In this document: piece by piece, positions 34,208 through 42,495 of the stretch | Position numbering within the stretch: the stretch's first letter is position 1 | Layout of the letters: each line of letters starts with the position of its first letter | Origin: Ornithinimicrobium pekingense DSM 21552 | GTDB lineage: Bacteria > Actinomycetota > Actinomycetes > Actinomycetales > Dermatophilaceae | Assembly: GCF_000421185.1 (NCBI RefSeq) | Contig: NZ_ATWJ01000009.1 | Coordinates: 126,868 to 190,867 of the forward strand | DNA length: 64,000 nt | Direction: 5' to 3' | Notes under the pieces: generated by a model | Seen by the model: only the letters and a program-made list of their open reading frames with translations | Told to the model about the DNA's origin: nothing | Databases searched by the model: none | Translations under genes and position numbers: made by a program

Positions 34208-35311
34208 GTGGACACCGACGCCAGCAGCACGACCCGCATCGCTGTGCTCATCGACTGCGACAACGTCTCGGCCAGGCACATCGGCGCGGTGCTGGAGGAG
34301 CTGGCCAGCTACGGCGTGCCGACGGTCAAGCGGGCCTACGGCGACTGGACGACCACGCAGCTGACCAGCTGGAAGCCGGAGCTGCTGCGCAACGCGATCC
34401 AGCCGATCCAGCAGTTCGCCCACACCGTCGGCAAGAACTCCACCGACTCCGCCCTGATCATCGACGCGATGGACCTGCTGTGGCTGGGCAACGTCGAGGC
34501 GTTCGCGATCGTCTCCTCCGACTCCGACTTCACCCGGCTCGCCACGCGTCTGCGGGAGTCGGGCAAGCGGGTCTTCGGTCTGGGCCGCCGCAAGACGCCG
34601 GAGTCCCTGCGGCGGGCGGTCGACCAGTTCATCTTCCTCGAGGTGCTGCAGGACCAGGACCGCCGCGACGAGGAGCAGGCGGCCGGCGCGGGTGAGGGCT
34701 CGACCGTCCAGGACGACTCGACGAGCACCGAGGACGGCTCCGCATCGACCGCCGTCAACCTGCAGAGCGCGCTCACCAAGGCCGTCAACGCGACGTCCGG
34801 GGACGACGGCTGGAGCAGGCTGAGCCAGGTCGGTCAGCACCTGAGCCGGGCCCACGCCGACTTCGACCCCCGGGAGTTCGGCCACCAGAAGCTGGGCTCC
34901 CTCGTCGACGAGCAGCCCTACCTCGAGACGCGGGCCGAGGGCTCGGGGGTGCAGGTGCGGCTGCGCCAGAAGCGCACCACCAGGCGCACCACCAAGAGCG
35001 CGGCGACGAAGACGAAGCCGGCGGCAGAGCCCGCGACCAAGGCGGCTACGAAGGCAGAGCCGACCACGAAGGCGGCCACGAAGACGGAGCCGAGCGCGAA
35101 GGCGGCCACGAAGGCGGCCACCAAGGCCCCACCGAGGAAGACGACCGCGAAGCGGACCGCGAAGAAGGCCACGCCCCGCACCCAGGAGCCCGTACCGGCA
35201 CCCGAGGACGACCCGACGCCGCCCCCGGCGACGGGACGGGAGGAGCCGAGGACCGGCGGGGCGACGGAGCCGAAGAGCCGCCGGGCGACCCGGGGCCCCA
35301 GCGCGCCCTGA
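34208..35311 (+). CDS. NYN/LabA-like nuclease-fold protein with basic histone-like tail
   Basis: A 367-residue protein. The N-terminal NYN (PIN-like) domain has the acidic site residues in LIDCDN (Asp16, Asp18), NSTDSALIIDAMDLL and SSDSDFTRLA (about 104), as in LabA/DUF88 RNases. A second conserved region at about 180-245 (LQSALTKAV, DPREFGHQKLGSLVD) resembles an OST-HTH/LOTUS RNA-binding domain. The tail at about 255-330 is built of Ala-Thr-Lys-rich repeats (ATKAATKAEP type) like actinobacterial histone H1-like tails, then an acidic-Pro end. It may act on RNA at the nucleoid or be a nucleic-acid-bound RNase; this is inference. The start choice rests on the TAGGGT box. Confidence 0.85.
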   Translation: MDTDASSTTRIAVLIDCDNVSARHIGAVLEELASYGVPTVKRAYGDWTTTQLTSWKPELLRNAIQPIQQFAHTVGKNSTDSALIIDAMDLLWLGNVEAFAIVSSDSDFTRLATRLRESGKRVFGLGRRKTPESLRRAVDQFIFLEVLQDQDRRDEEQAAGAGEGSTVQDDSTSTEDGSASTAVNLQSALTKAVNATSGDDGWSRLSQVGQHLSRAHADFDPREFGHQKLGSLVDEQPYLETRAEGSGVQVRLRQKRTTRRTTKSAATKTKPAAEPATKAATKAEPTTKAATKTEPSAKAATKAATKAPPRKTTAKRTAKKATPRTQEPVPAPEDDPTPPPATGREEPRTGGATEPKSRRATRGPSAP

Positions 35312-35877
35312 TGGACGCGGCGCGTGAGCACCCCGTGCTCGTCACCGTCGGGCACGGCACCCTCGACAGCGACGGGCTGGGCGCCCTGCTGCAGGACGCG
35401 GGTGTCCGTCGGCTCGTGGACGTGCGCCGCTTCCCCGGCAGCCGGACCAACCCCGCGGCCAAGCGGCCCGCGCTGGAGGACATGGCCGCCGACCGCGGCG
35501 TCGACTACCGCTGGGACGAACGGCTCGGAGGACGCCGCCGGCTGGCGCCGGACGAGCCAGGGCCGGACAGCTGGTGGCGGGTCGCACAGTTCCGTGCCTA
35601 CGCGGCCTGGACCCGCACGCCGGACTTCCGCGCGGGGCTCGAGCGGCTGCTCGACGACGTCCGCGCCGCCCGCACCGCGGTGATGTGCTCGGAGTCGGTG
35701 TGGTGGCGCTGCCACCGTCGCCTGGTCGCCGACGTGGTGCTCGCCGAGCAGGACGTGCCCGTCCTGCACCTCATGCACGACGGCCGGCTCACGCCGCACA
35801 CCGTGAGCGACGGTGCGCGCGCGGGTGAGGACGGGCGGTTGGTGTGGGACGGCCCGCCGGGGCCGGGCGACTCGTGA
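35311..35877 (+). CDS. DUF488 family protein
   Basis: A 188-residue DUF488 protein. Typical features are the TVGHGTLDSDGLGALL start, the DVRRFPGSRTNPAAK segment, and the strongly conserved MCSESVWWRCHRRLVAD with a Cys-X-X-X-X-X-X-X-Cys pair and His-Arg-Arg. The family function is unknown; it has been noted near nucleic-acid and conflict genes, so an RNA- or DNA-linked role is possible. It overlaps the NYN gene by one base (TGATG), so the two are translated together. Confidence 0.85.
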   Translation: MDAAREHPVLVTVGHGTLDSDGLGALLQDAGVRRLVDVRRFPGSRTNPAAKRPALEDMAADRGVDYRWDERLGGRRRLAPDEPGPDSWWRVAQFRAYAAWTRTPDFRAGLERLLDDVRAARTAVMCSESVWWRCHRRLVADVVLAEQDVPVLHLMHDGRLTPHTVSDGARAGEDGRLVWDGPPGPGDS

Positions 35878-35958
35878 CGGAGCACCTCGGCGGTCAGGTC
35901 GCCGCAGGCCAAGGTGGTCCGCGACGGGTCTGTCGGTGGTGGATGGTGGGGTCGGGGT

Positions 35959-37392
35959 ATGTCGCGCACGAGCACCTGGGGCGGGGGCGAGGACAGGGTC
36001 CTGGACGTCGCTGACCTCGTGCTCGAGCCGGTGACCGCGGCCGAGGCTGCGGACGTCGAGGCGGTGCTCGAGGCGCAGTGGGCGACGCTCGGCCCCGAGC
36101 ACGACCCGCACAGCGCGGAGTCCTGGGCGCGTTTCGAGGACATGGTGGCGGCGCTGGAGCCGCACGACCCCGACCGGCTCGCGGCCGAGGAGCTCGCCGG
36201 CGGCCTGGCGACGGCCACGCGCGGCCTGGGTCGCGCCGGCCTGGGCGCCGACGAGCTCGCTCGGGTGCTGGACGCCGACGTGGTCGAGGCGCTGGAGGCC
36301 GCAGGCCGGGCCCGGGTCGCGCTGGACGCCGTGGCCTTCAGGCTGGCGCGGGAAGCAGCCGGCCGCGGCCTGCACACCGAGGTCGGCCTGTCGCTGGTGG
36401 ACTGGCTGAAGGTGCACTGCCCGTGGCTCTCCCCCGCGCAGGCAGGCCACCTGCTGGCGATGGTGAGGGCGGCCGACACCCACTGGGGCGCACCGCTGGC
36501 CGAGGCGCTGCTGGAGGGCCGTACGGGGCTGCACCGGGCCGCCAGGGTCGCCCGCACGATCACCCGCCTGGCGTCCTCGCTGGACGTCGACCAGCAGGAG
36601 GCCTACGCGGCCATCGCGACCGATGCCGCGACGAACGCGCAGATCAGCGACGCCGACCTGGGCAAGGTCTGCACAAAGCTGCTGGTCGACCTGCTCGACG
36701 ACAAGCCGGAGGACGAGTCCGGGCAGACCGCCCAGCAGCAGCGCTGCATCACCCGTCGCCCGCTGGGCCAGGGCATGGTCCGTTACACCGTCGACGTCCC
36801 GGAGCCCGACGCCGCCCTGTTCGACGGCATCCACAACGGCCCGCTGGCACGCCCGGTCCCCGCGGAGGACGGCTCGCCGGACGATCGTTCGGCCGCCAAC
36901 CGGCGCTACGACGCGCACCTGGCAGTCCTGAACCGGGGCCTGGGCAACCCCGGCGCACCACCGTCGAGCGCCCGGGCGTCGGTCATGCTCACCCTCAGGG
37001 CCGACCCGCAGACCGGGTGTCCCACCGGCGCAGCGTTCACGGCCACGGGCCAGGTGCTCGACGCGGCGCAGGCCGGTCGGTTCGCCTGCATCGGCGACGT
37101 GACGCCGATCGTGCTCGGCGAGCACGGCGAGCCGCTCGACCTGGGGCGCACCGTGCGGTTGGCCACACCGGGGCAGTTCAAGGCGCTCATGGTCCGCGAC
37201 GGGTCCTGCACCTACCCGGGGTGCAGCGTGCCCGGGACCTGGTGCGACGCCCATCACGTGCTGTGGTGGTCACGCCACGGCGGCACCGACCTCCTCAACC
37301 TGGTCCTGCTCTGTCCGCGCCACCACACCCTCGTGCACGACAAGGACCTCACCGCGACGGTCGCCGGCTCGGTGGTCGTCTGGCACGTCTGA
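35959..37392 (+). CDS. DUF222 protein with C-terminal HNH endonuclease domain
   Basis: A 477-residue protein with an N-terminal helical DUF222 domain (about 1-330) and a C-terminal HNH motif at about 415-460: CTYPGCSVPGTWCDAHHVLWW, LLNLVLLCPRHHTLVHD, with paired Cys for structure and His-His for catalysis. Such proteins are abundant in actinobacteria, often in many copies, and are thought to be mobile or defence-linked endonucleases, though their target is unknown. The start is an ATG at 35959 with weak upstream signals; a GTG at 35914 is in frame. The gene ends in a strong stem-loop. Confidence 0.87.
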   Translation: MSRTSTWGGGEDRVLDVADLVLEPVTAAEAADVEAVLEAQWATLGPEHDPHSAESWARFEDMVAALEPHDPDRLAAEELAGGLATATRGLGRAGLGADELARVLDADVVEALEAAGRARVALDAVAFRLAREAAGRGLHTEVGLSLVDWLKVHCPWLSPAQAGHLLAMVRAADTHWGAPLAEALLEGRTGLHRAARVARTITRLASSLDVDQQEAYAAIATDAATNAQISDADLGKVCTKLLVDLLDDKPEDESGQTAQQQRCITRRPLGQGMVRYTVDVPEPDAALFDGIHNGPLARPVPAEDGSPDDRSAANRRYDAHLAVLNRGLGNPGAPPSSARASVMLTLRADPQTGCPTGAAFTATGQVLDAAQAGRFACIGDVTPIVLGEHGEPLDLGRTVRLATPGQFKALMVRDGSCTYPGCSVPGTWCDAHHVLWWSRHGGTDLLNLVLLCPRHHTLVHDKDLTATVAGSVVVWHV

Positions 37393-37407
37393 CTGCCCCG
37401 CCCCGCA

Positions 37408-37428
37408 GCCCGGCCGCTCCGGCCGGGC
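37408..37428 (+). terminator. Strong stem-loop terminator
   Basis: GCCCGGCCG (37408-37416) pairs perfectly with CGGCCGGGC (37420-37428) around CTC, just after the HNH gene and before a convergent gene's end. It has no T run. Confidence 0.65.
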
Positions 37429-37447
37429 GCACCAGCATGTCTCGACG

Positions 37448-38182
37448 CTACGCCGGCAGCTGCCCCTCGAGCAGCCGGATCTCCTCGTCCACGAAGCCGT
37501 CACTCTGGCCGGCCGCCTCGATCTCGGCCTTGAGCTCGCGCTGCATGTGCAGTGCCTCCGCTGTGCGTCCGAGGTTGCGCAGCGCCCAGGCGACCATCCA
37601 TCGCGCGATCCGCGTCGTGGACGGGTCCCCGATGCGTTCCCGAGCGACGAGTGCATCCTCGAAGATCTCCAGCGCCTGCTCGAAGTCCCCGTCGTCGGCG
37701 TGGATCAGCCCCAGGTTGTTGAGCAGGGACGCGTCCCAGTCCCGGGCACCACGGTCCTCGGCGGCCCGCGCGAACGCCAGCGCCTCCTCGGTGGCTGCGA
37801 GCCGCTTCTCGCGGGGCAACACCAGGGCCAGCATGTGCAGGGCGTCGACGTGCAGCTCCTCCAGCCCGGCTCCCCTGGCCCGGTCGGCAGCTGCCTCGAA
37901 GCACGGCAGCGCCGCGTCGTCGTCCCCCGAGGAGCGCAGCAGCCGTCCGCGCTCGAGCTCGCGGCGCGCCCCCACCTCCGCGTCGTCGCAGACCAGCCCG
38001 TCGAGCACCGCGTGCGCCTCGCCGAAACGGTCCTGGAGCCCGAGGGCTCGCGCCACCTGGGTGAGCGCCCGCTCCCGCGCGACAGGGCCGCCGGCCTCCT
38101 CGGCCGCCTCCCGGAAGCGTTGCTCGCTGCCGGCCGGGTCGTCGAAGTCCCAGAGTTCCCGCAGCTGCGCCCCGATGCCCAT
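37448..38182 (-). CDS. Tetratricopeptide-repeat-like helical protein
   Basis: A 244-residue all-helical protein with TPR-type repeats, for example ALTQVARALGLQDRFGEAHAVL, LLNNLGLIHADDGDFEQALEIF and WMVAWALRNLGRTAEALHMQ, each with the small/large alternation of TPR helices. TPR proteins hold other proteins; no catalytic domain is present. The ATG follows TAACGT by 8 bases. It is close to the dimethylargininase gene (11 bases from that gene's stop) on the same strand. Confidence 0.75.
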   Translation of the reverse strand: MGIGAQLRELWDFDDPAGSEQRFREAAEEAGGPVARERALTQVARALGLQDRFGEAHAVLDGLVCDDAEVGARRELERGRLLRSSGDDDAALPCFEAAADRARGAGLEELHVDALHMLALVLPREKRLAATEEALAFARAAEDRGARDWDASLLNNLGLIHADDGDFEQALEIFEDALVARERIGDPSTTRIARWMVAWALRNLGRTAEALHMQRELKAEIEAAGQSDGFVDEEIRLLEGQLPA

Positions 38183-38193
38183 GGGGGTCGACG

Positions 38194-38973
38194 TTACCCG
38201 GGAAGCGACCGCAGTCGCACCGACAGGCAGGTGACGCAGCCCTCGAGCTTCTCGAACTCCGAGATGTCGACCTCGACCACCTCCAGGCCCCGCTCGCGGA
38301 ACCGCCGCGCCGAGCGTGGGGCGTCGGCGGCCATGAGGACGCGGTCCCCGCCGAGGAGGACGACGTGCGCCCCGGACTCCTCGGGCACCGCCAGGAATCG
38401 CTCACCCCAGACCGAAGGGTCCTGCACCAGGGGCTCGTGGCCGACGACGGTCCCGTCCGGCAGGGCCGTCACGGCGCTCTTGAGATGCAGGACCCGCGTC
38501 TGCGGCACCGTGCGGACGTCCGCGCCGAGCGGCTCCAGATGGGCGCGCAGCTGGCTCGCCCCCTCGACGTCGGTGCGTCCCCCGACGCCCACCCACACGG
38601 TGCCGCCGTGCTTGAGCACGTCTCCCCCGTCCAGGGTCCCGGGTGCCTCGATCTCCACCAGCGTGTACCCGTGCTCCTCGAGCACCTCCGCGGTGCCGGC
38701 GACCTCCGGGCGACGCTCCGGCGCACCCGGGTTGGCCAGCACCGCCACGCTTCCGTAGACCACCACGGTGTCCTCGACGAACACGCTGTCCGGGCAGTCC
38801 TCGGCCGGCTCCACCTCGACGGTCGTCCAGCCTGCGTCCTGCAGCGCCGCGGCGTAGCCCTCCCACTGCCGCACCGCCAGGTCGAGGTCGACGGGTGACC
38901 GGTCGATGTGTGTGACGAGCCCCTCGGGCAGGCGCGGGCTGGGGCGGCGCACGAGCGCTCTGGGGATGGTCAT
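38194..38973 (-). CDS. Dimethylargininase-like amidinotransferase-fold hydrolase
   Basis: A 259-residue enzyme of the DDAH/arginine-deiminase pentein fold. Conserved blocks are RQWEGYAAAL, PDSVFVEDTVVV, LDGGDVLKHG, the His in RVLHLKSAV and the C-terminal EGCVTCLS with nucleophile Cys249. DDAH enzymes hydrolyse N-omega-methylated arginines to citrulline and methylamines. GGAGG lies 8 bases before the ATG. A 229-base stretch upstream, 38974-39202, has no gene or clear element. The same fold includes arginine deiminase and bacterial enzymes of related specificity. Confidence 0.88.
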   Translation of the reverse strand: MTIPRALVRRPSPRLPEGLVTHIDRSPVDLDLAVRQWEGYAAALQDAGWTTVEVEPAEDCPDSVFVEDTVVVYGSVAVLANPGAPERRPEVAGTAEVLEEHGYTLVEIEAPGTLDGGDVLKHGGTVWVGVGGRTDVEGASQLRAHLEPLGADVRTVPQTRVLHLKSAVTALPDGTVVGHEPLVQDPSVWGERFLAVPEESGAHVVLLGGDRVLMAADAPRSARRFRERGLEVVEVDISEFEKLEGCVTCLSVRLRSLPG

Positions 38974-39202
38974 CTCACGGTCCTCCACCGGTCAGGTCCT
39001 CGGGTATGACGTTACGCCGCGGCGCACGGCACCGGTCTCACGGGAGCGCCCGGACACAGATTGGCCCCGGGTTCCCGGTAACTCCCGGCGGAACCCGTCT
39101 GGGTCGGCGACGTAGCCGGTGCAGCCGCCCCGCGTTGCTCCACGCGCTCACCGTGGCACACGCGTGGGCCCGACAGGCACCCGTCGGCCGCCTCCGCCAC
39201 CC

Positions 39203-39962
39203 TCAGCGCGTGAGGGCGCGGGCGATGACGACCCGCTGGATCTGGTTGGTCCCCTCGTAGATCTGGGTGATCTTGGCGTCGCGCATCATGCGCTCGACGG
39301 GGAGGTCGCGGGTGTAGCCCGCTCCCCCGAGCAGCTGCACCGCGTCGGTGGTCACCCGCATCGCCGTGTCGGAGGCGAAGCACTTCGCGGCGGCGCCCGC
39401 CAGCGACAGGTCGGGGACACCTGCCTCCGCCGCCTCGGCGGCGGCATACGCCAGGAGCCGGGAGGCCCGGACGCCCGTCTCCATGTCGGCGAGCATGAAC
39501 TGCACACCCTGGAACTGCGCGACCGGCTGACCGAACTGCCGGCGCTCCTTCGTGTAGGTGACGGCGGCGTCCAGCGCACCCTGGGCGATGCCGACCGCCT
39601 GGCCGGCGACGACGGCCCGGGTCCGGTCGAGGGTGCCGAGCGCGATCCGCAGCCCCTGGCCCTCCTTGCCGAGGAGACGGTCGGCCGGGACCCGCACGTC
39701 GTCGAGGGTGACCTCGCAGGTGGGCGACCCCCTCAGCCCCATCTTGCGCTCCGGCGCGCCGAAACCGAGGCCCTCGTCGCCCGCCTCGACGACGAAGGCT
39801 GAGATGCCGCGCGAGCCCGCGTCGGGGTCGGTCACGGCGAAGAGCACGTAGACCCCGGCGACACCGGCGTTGGTGATCCACCGCTTGGTGGCCCCGCAGG
39901 ACCCAGTCGGTGCCGTCCCGCCGGGCCCGCGTGGTCATCGCCCACCGGCCACGGCGGGGCAT
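39203..39962 (-). pseudogene. Truncated and frameshifted acyl-CoA dehydrogenase
   Basis: Remnant of an acyl-CoA dehydrogenase. The C-terminal 214 residues are intact (IALGTLDRTRAVVAGQAVGI, QFGQPVAQFQGVQF, LLGGAGYTRD, and IYEGTNQIQRVVIA with the catalytic Glu of this family). Upstream, the beta-domain lead-in (RRDGTDWVLRG) is in a different frame and must be joined to TKRWITNAGVAGV by removing one base near 39890-39895. The first 120 or so residues, which hold part of the substrate pocket, are missing: the remnant begins directly after the pobA stop codon at 39966. The junction suggests a past deletion that joined pobA to the middle of this gene. It is probably not functional. Confidence 0.8.
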
Positions 39963-39965
39963 GCC

Positions 39966-41162
39966 TCAGCTCTGCGAGGGCCAGCCGGTGTAACCCTCCG
40001 CCAGGTAGCGGCTGCCCGCCTGCGACTGCACCAGCGAGGTCAGCTCGCCGACCTGCCGCGCGGCGTCGAAGGCGTGGAACTCCCCCGGCAGGGTGTGCAG
40101 CATCGAGCTCATCCAGTAGGAGAAGTGCTGGGCCTTCCACACGCGCTCCAGGGCGCGGGGGGAGTACTCGTCCAGGGCGGAGTGCTCGCCGCCCCGGACG
40201 GCGCGCCGCAGCACCTCGGCCAGGACCTTGACGTCCATCAGCGCCAGGTTGAGCCCCTTGGCACCGGTCGGCGGCACGGTGTGGGCGGCGTCCCCGGCCA
40301 GGAAGAGGTTGCCGTGGCGCATCGGCTCACAGACGAAGGAGCGGAAGCGCAGCACGACCTTCTCGGTGATCGGCCCCTGCCGGAGCTCGAACCCGTCACC
40401 GGCGGTGCGGCGGGTCAGCTGGTCCCAGACGCGGTCGTCGGTCCAGTTGCCGGGGTCGTCCTGCGGGTCGCACTGGAAGTACATCCGCTGCAGCGTCTCC
40501 GTGCGCTGGCTGATGAGGGCGAAACCCTGCGGGCTGTGGGCGTAGATGAGCTCGGGGGCGCTCATCGGCGCCTCGGTCATGATCCCGAACCAGGCGAAGG
40601 GGTACTCGCGGAAGTGGTGCCGCGCCACGTCTGCGGGCACCAGCCCGCGGCACATGGACCGCGACCCGTCCGAGCCGACCACGTAGTCGCACGCCAGCTC
40701 GTGCTGCTCCCCCTGCGCGTCGGTGAAGCGCAGGGTCGGCGTCGGCGTCGTGACCCCCTCGACGACCGGTTCCGTGACCCCGAAGTGGACGGTGCCGCCG
40801 TCACGCTCCCGCGCGCCCGCAAGGTCGATGAAGACGTCGGTCTGCGGGTAGAGCCAGACCGCCTCCCCCACGAGCCGCTCGAAGTCGATGCGGTGCCCCC
40901 GGCCGCCGAACCGCAGCTCGATCCCCTCGTGCCGGTAGCCGTCCCGGTGGACGCGGTCGCTGACCCCCTGGTCGACGAGAAGGTCGACGCTGCCCGCCTC
41001 GAGGATCCCCGCGCGGTGGGTGTGCTCGATCTCCTCGCGGGTGCGGATGTCGATCACGACGCTGTCGATCCCGTCGCGGTGCAGCAGGTGGGACAGCATC
41101 AATCCGGCGGGGCCTCCGCCCACGATGCCGACGGTGGTGCGGCTGCGGGTGACCTCGGTCAT
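39966..41162 (-). CDS. pobA: 4-hydroxybenzoate 3-monooxygenase
   Basis: Flavin hydroxylase that turns 4-hydroxybenzoate into protocatechuate, feeding the pca operon upstream. The 398 residues match PobA. FAD-binding GIVGGGPAGLMLSHLLHRDG near residue 12, the GSDGSRSMCRG motif and the LAGDAAHTVPPTGAKGLNLA segment are all present. A GAAGGAG ribosome site lies 9 bases before the ATG. It lies 47 bases downstream of pcaR on the same strand. It sits where some actinobacterial pca clusters carry the thiolase gene. Confidence 0.95.
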   Translation of the reverse strand: MTEVTRSRTTVGIVGGGPAGLMLSHLLHRDGIDSVVIDIRTREEIEHTHRAGILEAGSVDLLVDQGVSDRVHRDGYRHEGIELRFGGRGHRIDFERLVGEAVWLYPQTDVFIDLAGARERDGGTVHFGVTEPVVEGVTTPTPTLRFTDAQGEQHELACDYVVGSDGSRSMCRGLVPADVARHHFREYPFAWFGIMTEAPMSAPELIYAHSPQGFALISQRTETLQRMYFQCDPQDDPGNWTDDRVWDQLTRRTAGDGFELRQGPITEKVVLRFRSFVCEPMRHGNLFLAGDAAHTVPPTGAKGLNLALMDVKVLAEVLRRAVRGGEHSALDEYSPRALERVWKAQHFSYWMSSMLHTLPGEFHAFDAARQVGELTSLVQSQAGSRYLAEGYTGWPSQS

Positions 41163-41209
41163 CTCGGGGGTCTCCTTCTGGTGGGACGAGGGGTGGGCAT
41201 GTGGGGGGG

Positions 41210-41992
41210 TCAGCCGCCGAGGGCGAGCTCCTCCTCGATGCGGGCGACGGCGGTGCGCAGGCCGTCGAGGACGTCCTCGTCGTTCCAGGGGGTCCGACCT
41301 GCGTGCACGGGCATGGAGCAGTTGGCGGCGGCGACCACGCGCCCGCGGTCCCTCAGGGGGACGGCGATGCTGCGCAGGCCGAGCGCGAGCTGCTGGTCGT
41401 TCACGGCATACCCCTGCTCGCGCGCACGGGCCAGCTCGGCCCGCAGCTCCGGCTCGTCGGTCGTCGTGAAGGGCGTGAGCGGCTGCAGCCGCGTCGTCGC
41501 CAGGTAGGCGTCGAGCTCCTCGGGCGGAAGCGCCGCCAGCAGCACCTTGCCCATCGACGTCGCGTAGGCCGGGAAGCGGGTGCCGACGGGGATGGGCGTG
41601 CTCATGATGCGGTGCGTCGGGACCCGCACGACGTAGAGGATGTCGGGGCCGTCGAGCACGCTGACCGACGTGGACTCCCCCAGCCGGGCCGAGAGGGTCT
41701 TGAGGTGAGGCTGGGCGATCTCCGACAGCGGCAGGCCGGCCACGAAGGCGTAGCCGAGCCGCATCACGCGCGGGGTGAGCGCGAAGCGCTGGCCGTCCGC
41801 ACGCACATACCCCAGGGCGAGGAGGGTGTGCAGGAACCGGCGGGCCGTCGCACGGTTGAGGCCTGTGCGCTGGGCCACCTCGCTGAGCGTCAGCTCACGG
41901 TGCTCGGCGTCGAAGGCGGTGATGACGTCCAGGCCGCGGGCCAGCGACTGGACGAACTCCCCTCCTGCGGCGTGCTGCGGCGCGGCGCTCAC
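41210..41992 (-). CDS. pcaR: IclR-family regulator of the protocatechuate genes
   Basis: A 260-residue IclR regulator. The N-terminal helix-turn-helix is at LSEVAQRTGLNRATARRFLHTLLALGYV (about 25-55), followed by the effector-binding domain with the typical FVAGLPLSEIAQPHLKTLSARLGE and the ligand region AANCSMP. Family members in Acinetobacter (PcaU, PobR) and in rhodococci (PcaR) control pca and pob genes, and this gene sits inside its operon, between pcaC (4-base overlap) and pobA. It is the best candidate to bind the three-half-site operator before pcaH. Confidence 0.9.
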   Translation of the reverse strand: MSAAPQHAAGGEFVQSLARGLDVITAFDAEHRELTLSEVAQRTGLNRATARRFLHTLLALGYVRADGQRFALTPRVMRLGYAFVAGLPLSEIAQPHLKTLSARLGESTSVSVLDGPDILYVVRVPTHRIMSTPIPVGTRFPAYATSMGKVLLAALPPEELDAYLATTRLQPLTPFTTTDEPELRAELARAREQGYAVNDQQLALGLRSIAVPLRDRGRVVAAANCSMPVHAGRTPWNDEDVLDGLRTAVARIEEELALGG

Positions 41993-42495
41993 GGCTCCTC
42001 CTGCGCGCCCGGTTCGGGGCCGCCGGCGGTCTCCTCCTCCATCACCCGCTGGGCGACGGCGAAGGCGTGGTTGGCGTCGGGCACGCCGCAGTAGATGGCC
42101 GACTGCAGCAGCACCTCCCCGATCTCCTCGAAGGTCAGACCGTTGCGGCGGGCGGCGCGCACGTGCATCTCCAGCTCGCCCCAGTGCCCCCGGGCGACGA
42201 GCGCGGTGAGCGTGATCGCGCTGCGGGTGCGCCGGTCCAGGCCGGGACGCGTCCAGATCTCGCCCCAGGCGTAGCGTGTGATGAGGTCCTGGAAGTCGGC
42301 CGTGAAGGCGGTCTTGCGACTCTCGGCGCGGTCGATGTGCTCGTCGGAGAGCACCTGCCGGCGCACGGTCATGCCGGCATCGTGGCGCTGGCCCGCGGTC
42401 ACGCCCGGCCCGGTCAACCCCTCGCCGGGGGCGGCGGGCTGCTCCTCGACCGGGAGCTGGGTCTGCGTCGGCTCACCACCGGGGACGGCGTTCAC
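41989..42495 (-). CDS. pcaC: 4-carboxymuconolactone decarboxylase with linker-like N-terminus
   Basis: Decarboxylates 4-carboxymuconolactone to 3-oxoadipate enol-lactone. The decarboxylase domain covers about residues 42-150 (SRKTAFTADFQDLITRYAWGEIWTR, ITLTALVARGHWGELEMHV, YCGVPDANHAF, the AhpD-like fold). The first 41 residues are a Pro/Gly/Gln-rich low-complexity head not found in ordinary PcaC (about 130 residues). The GTG start overlaps the pcaD stop (GTGA), which supports the longer form; an internal ATG at 42372 lacks a ribosome site. The head looks like the linker of the actinobacterial PcaL fusion. Confidence 0.9.
   Translation of the reverse strand: MNAVPGGEPTQTQLPVEEQPAAPGEGLTGPGVTAGQRHDAGMTVRRQVLSDEHIDRAESRKTAFTADFQDLITRYAWGEIWTRPGLDRRTRSAITLTALVARGHWGELEMHVRAARRNGLTFEEIGEVLLQSAIYCGVPDANHAFAVAQRVMEEETAGGPEPGAQEEP

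Noticed and set aside
35959-37392. DUF222-HNH gene as an active mobile element
   Set aside because: There are no flanking repeats or integrase; only the general habit of the family suggests mobility.
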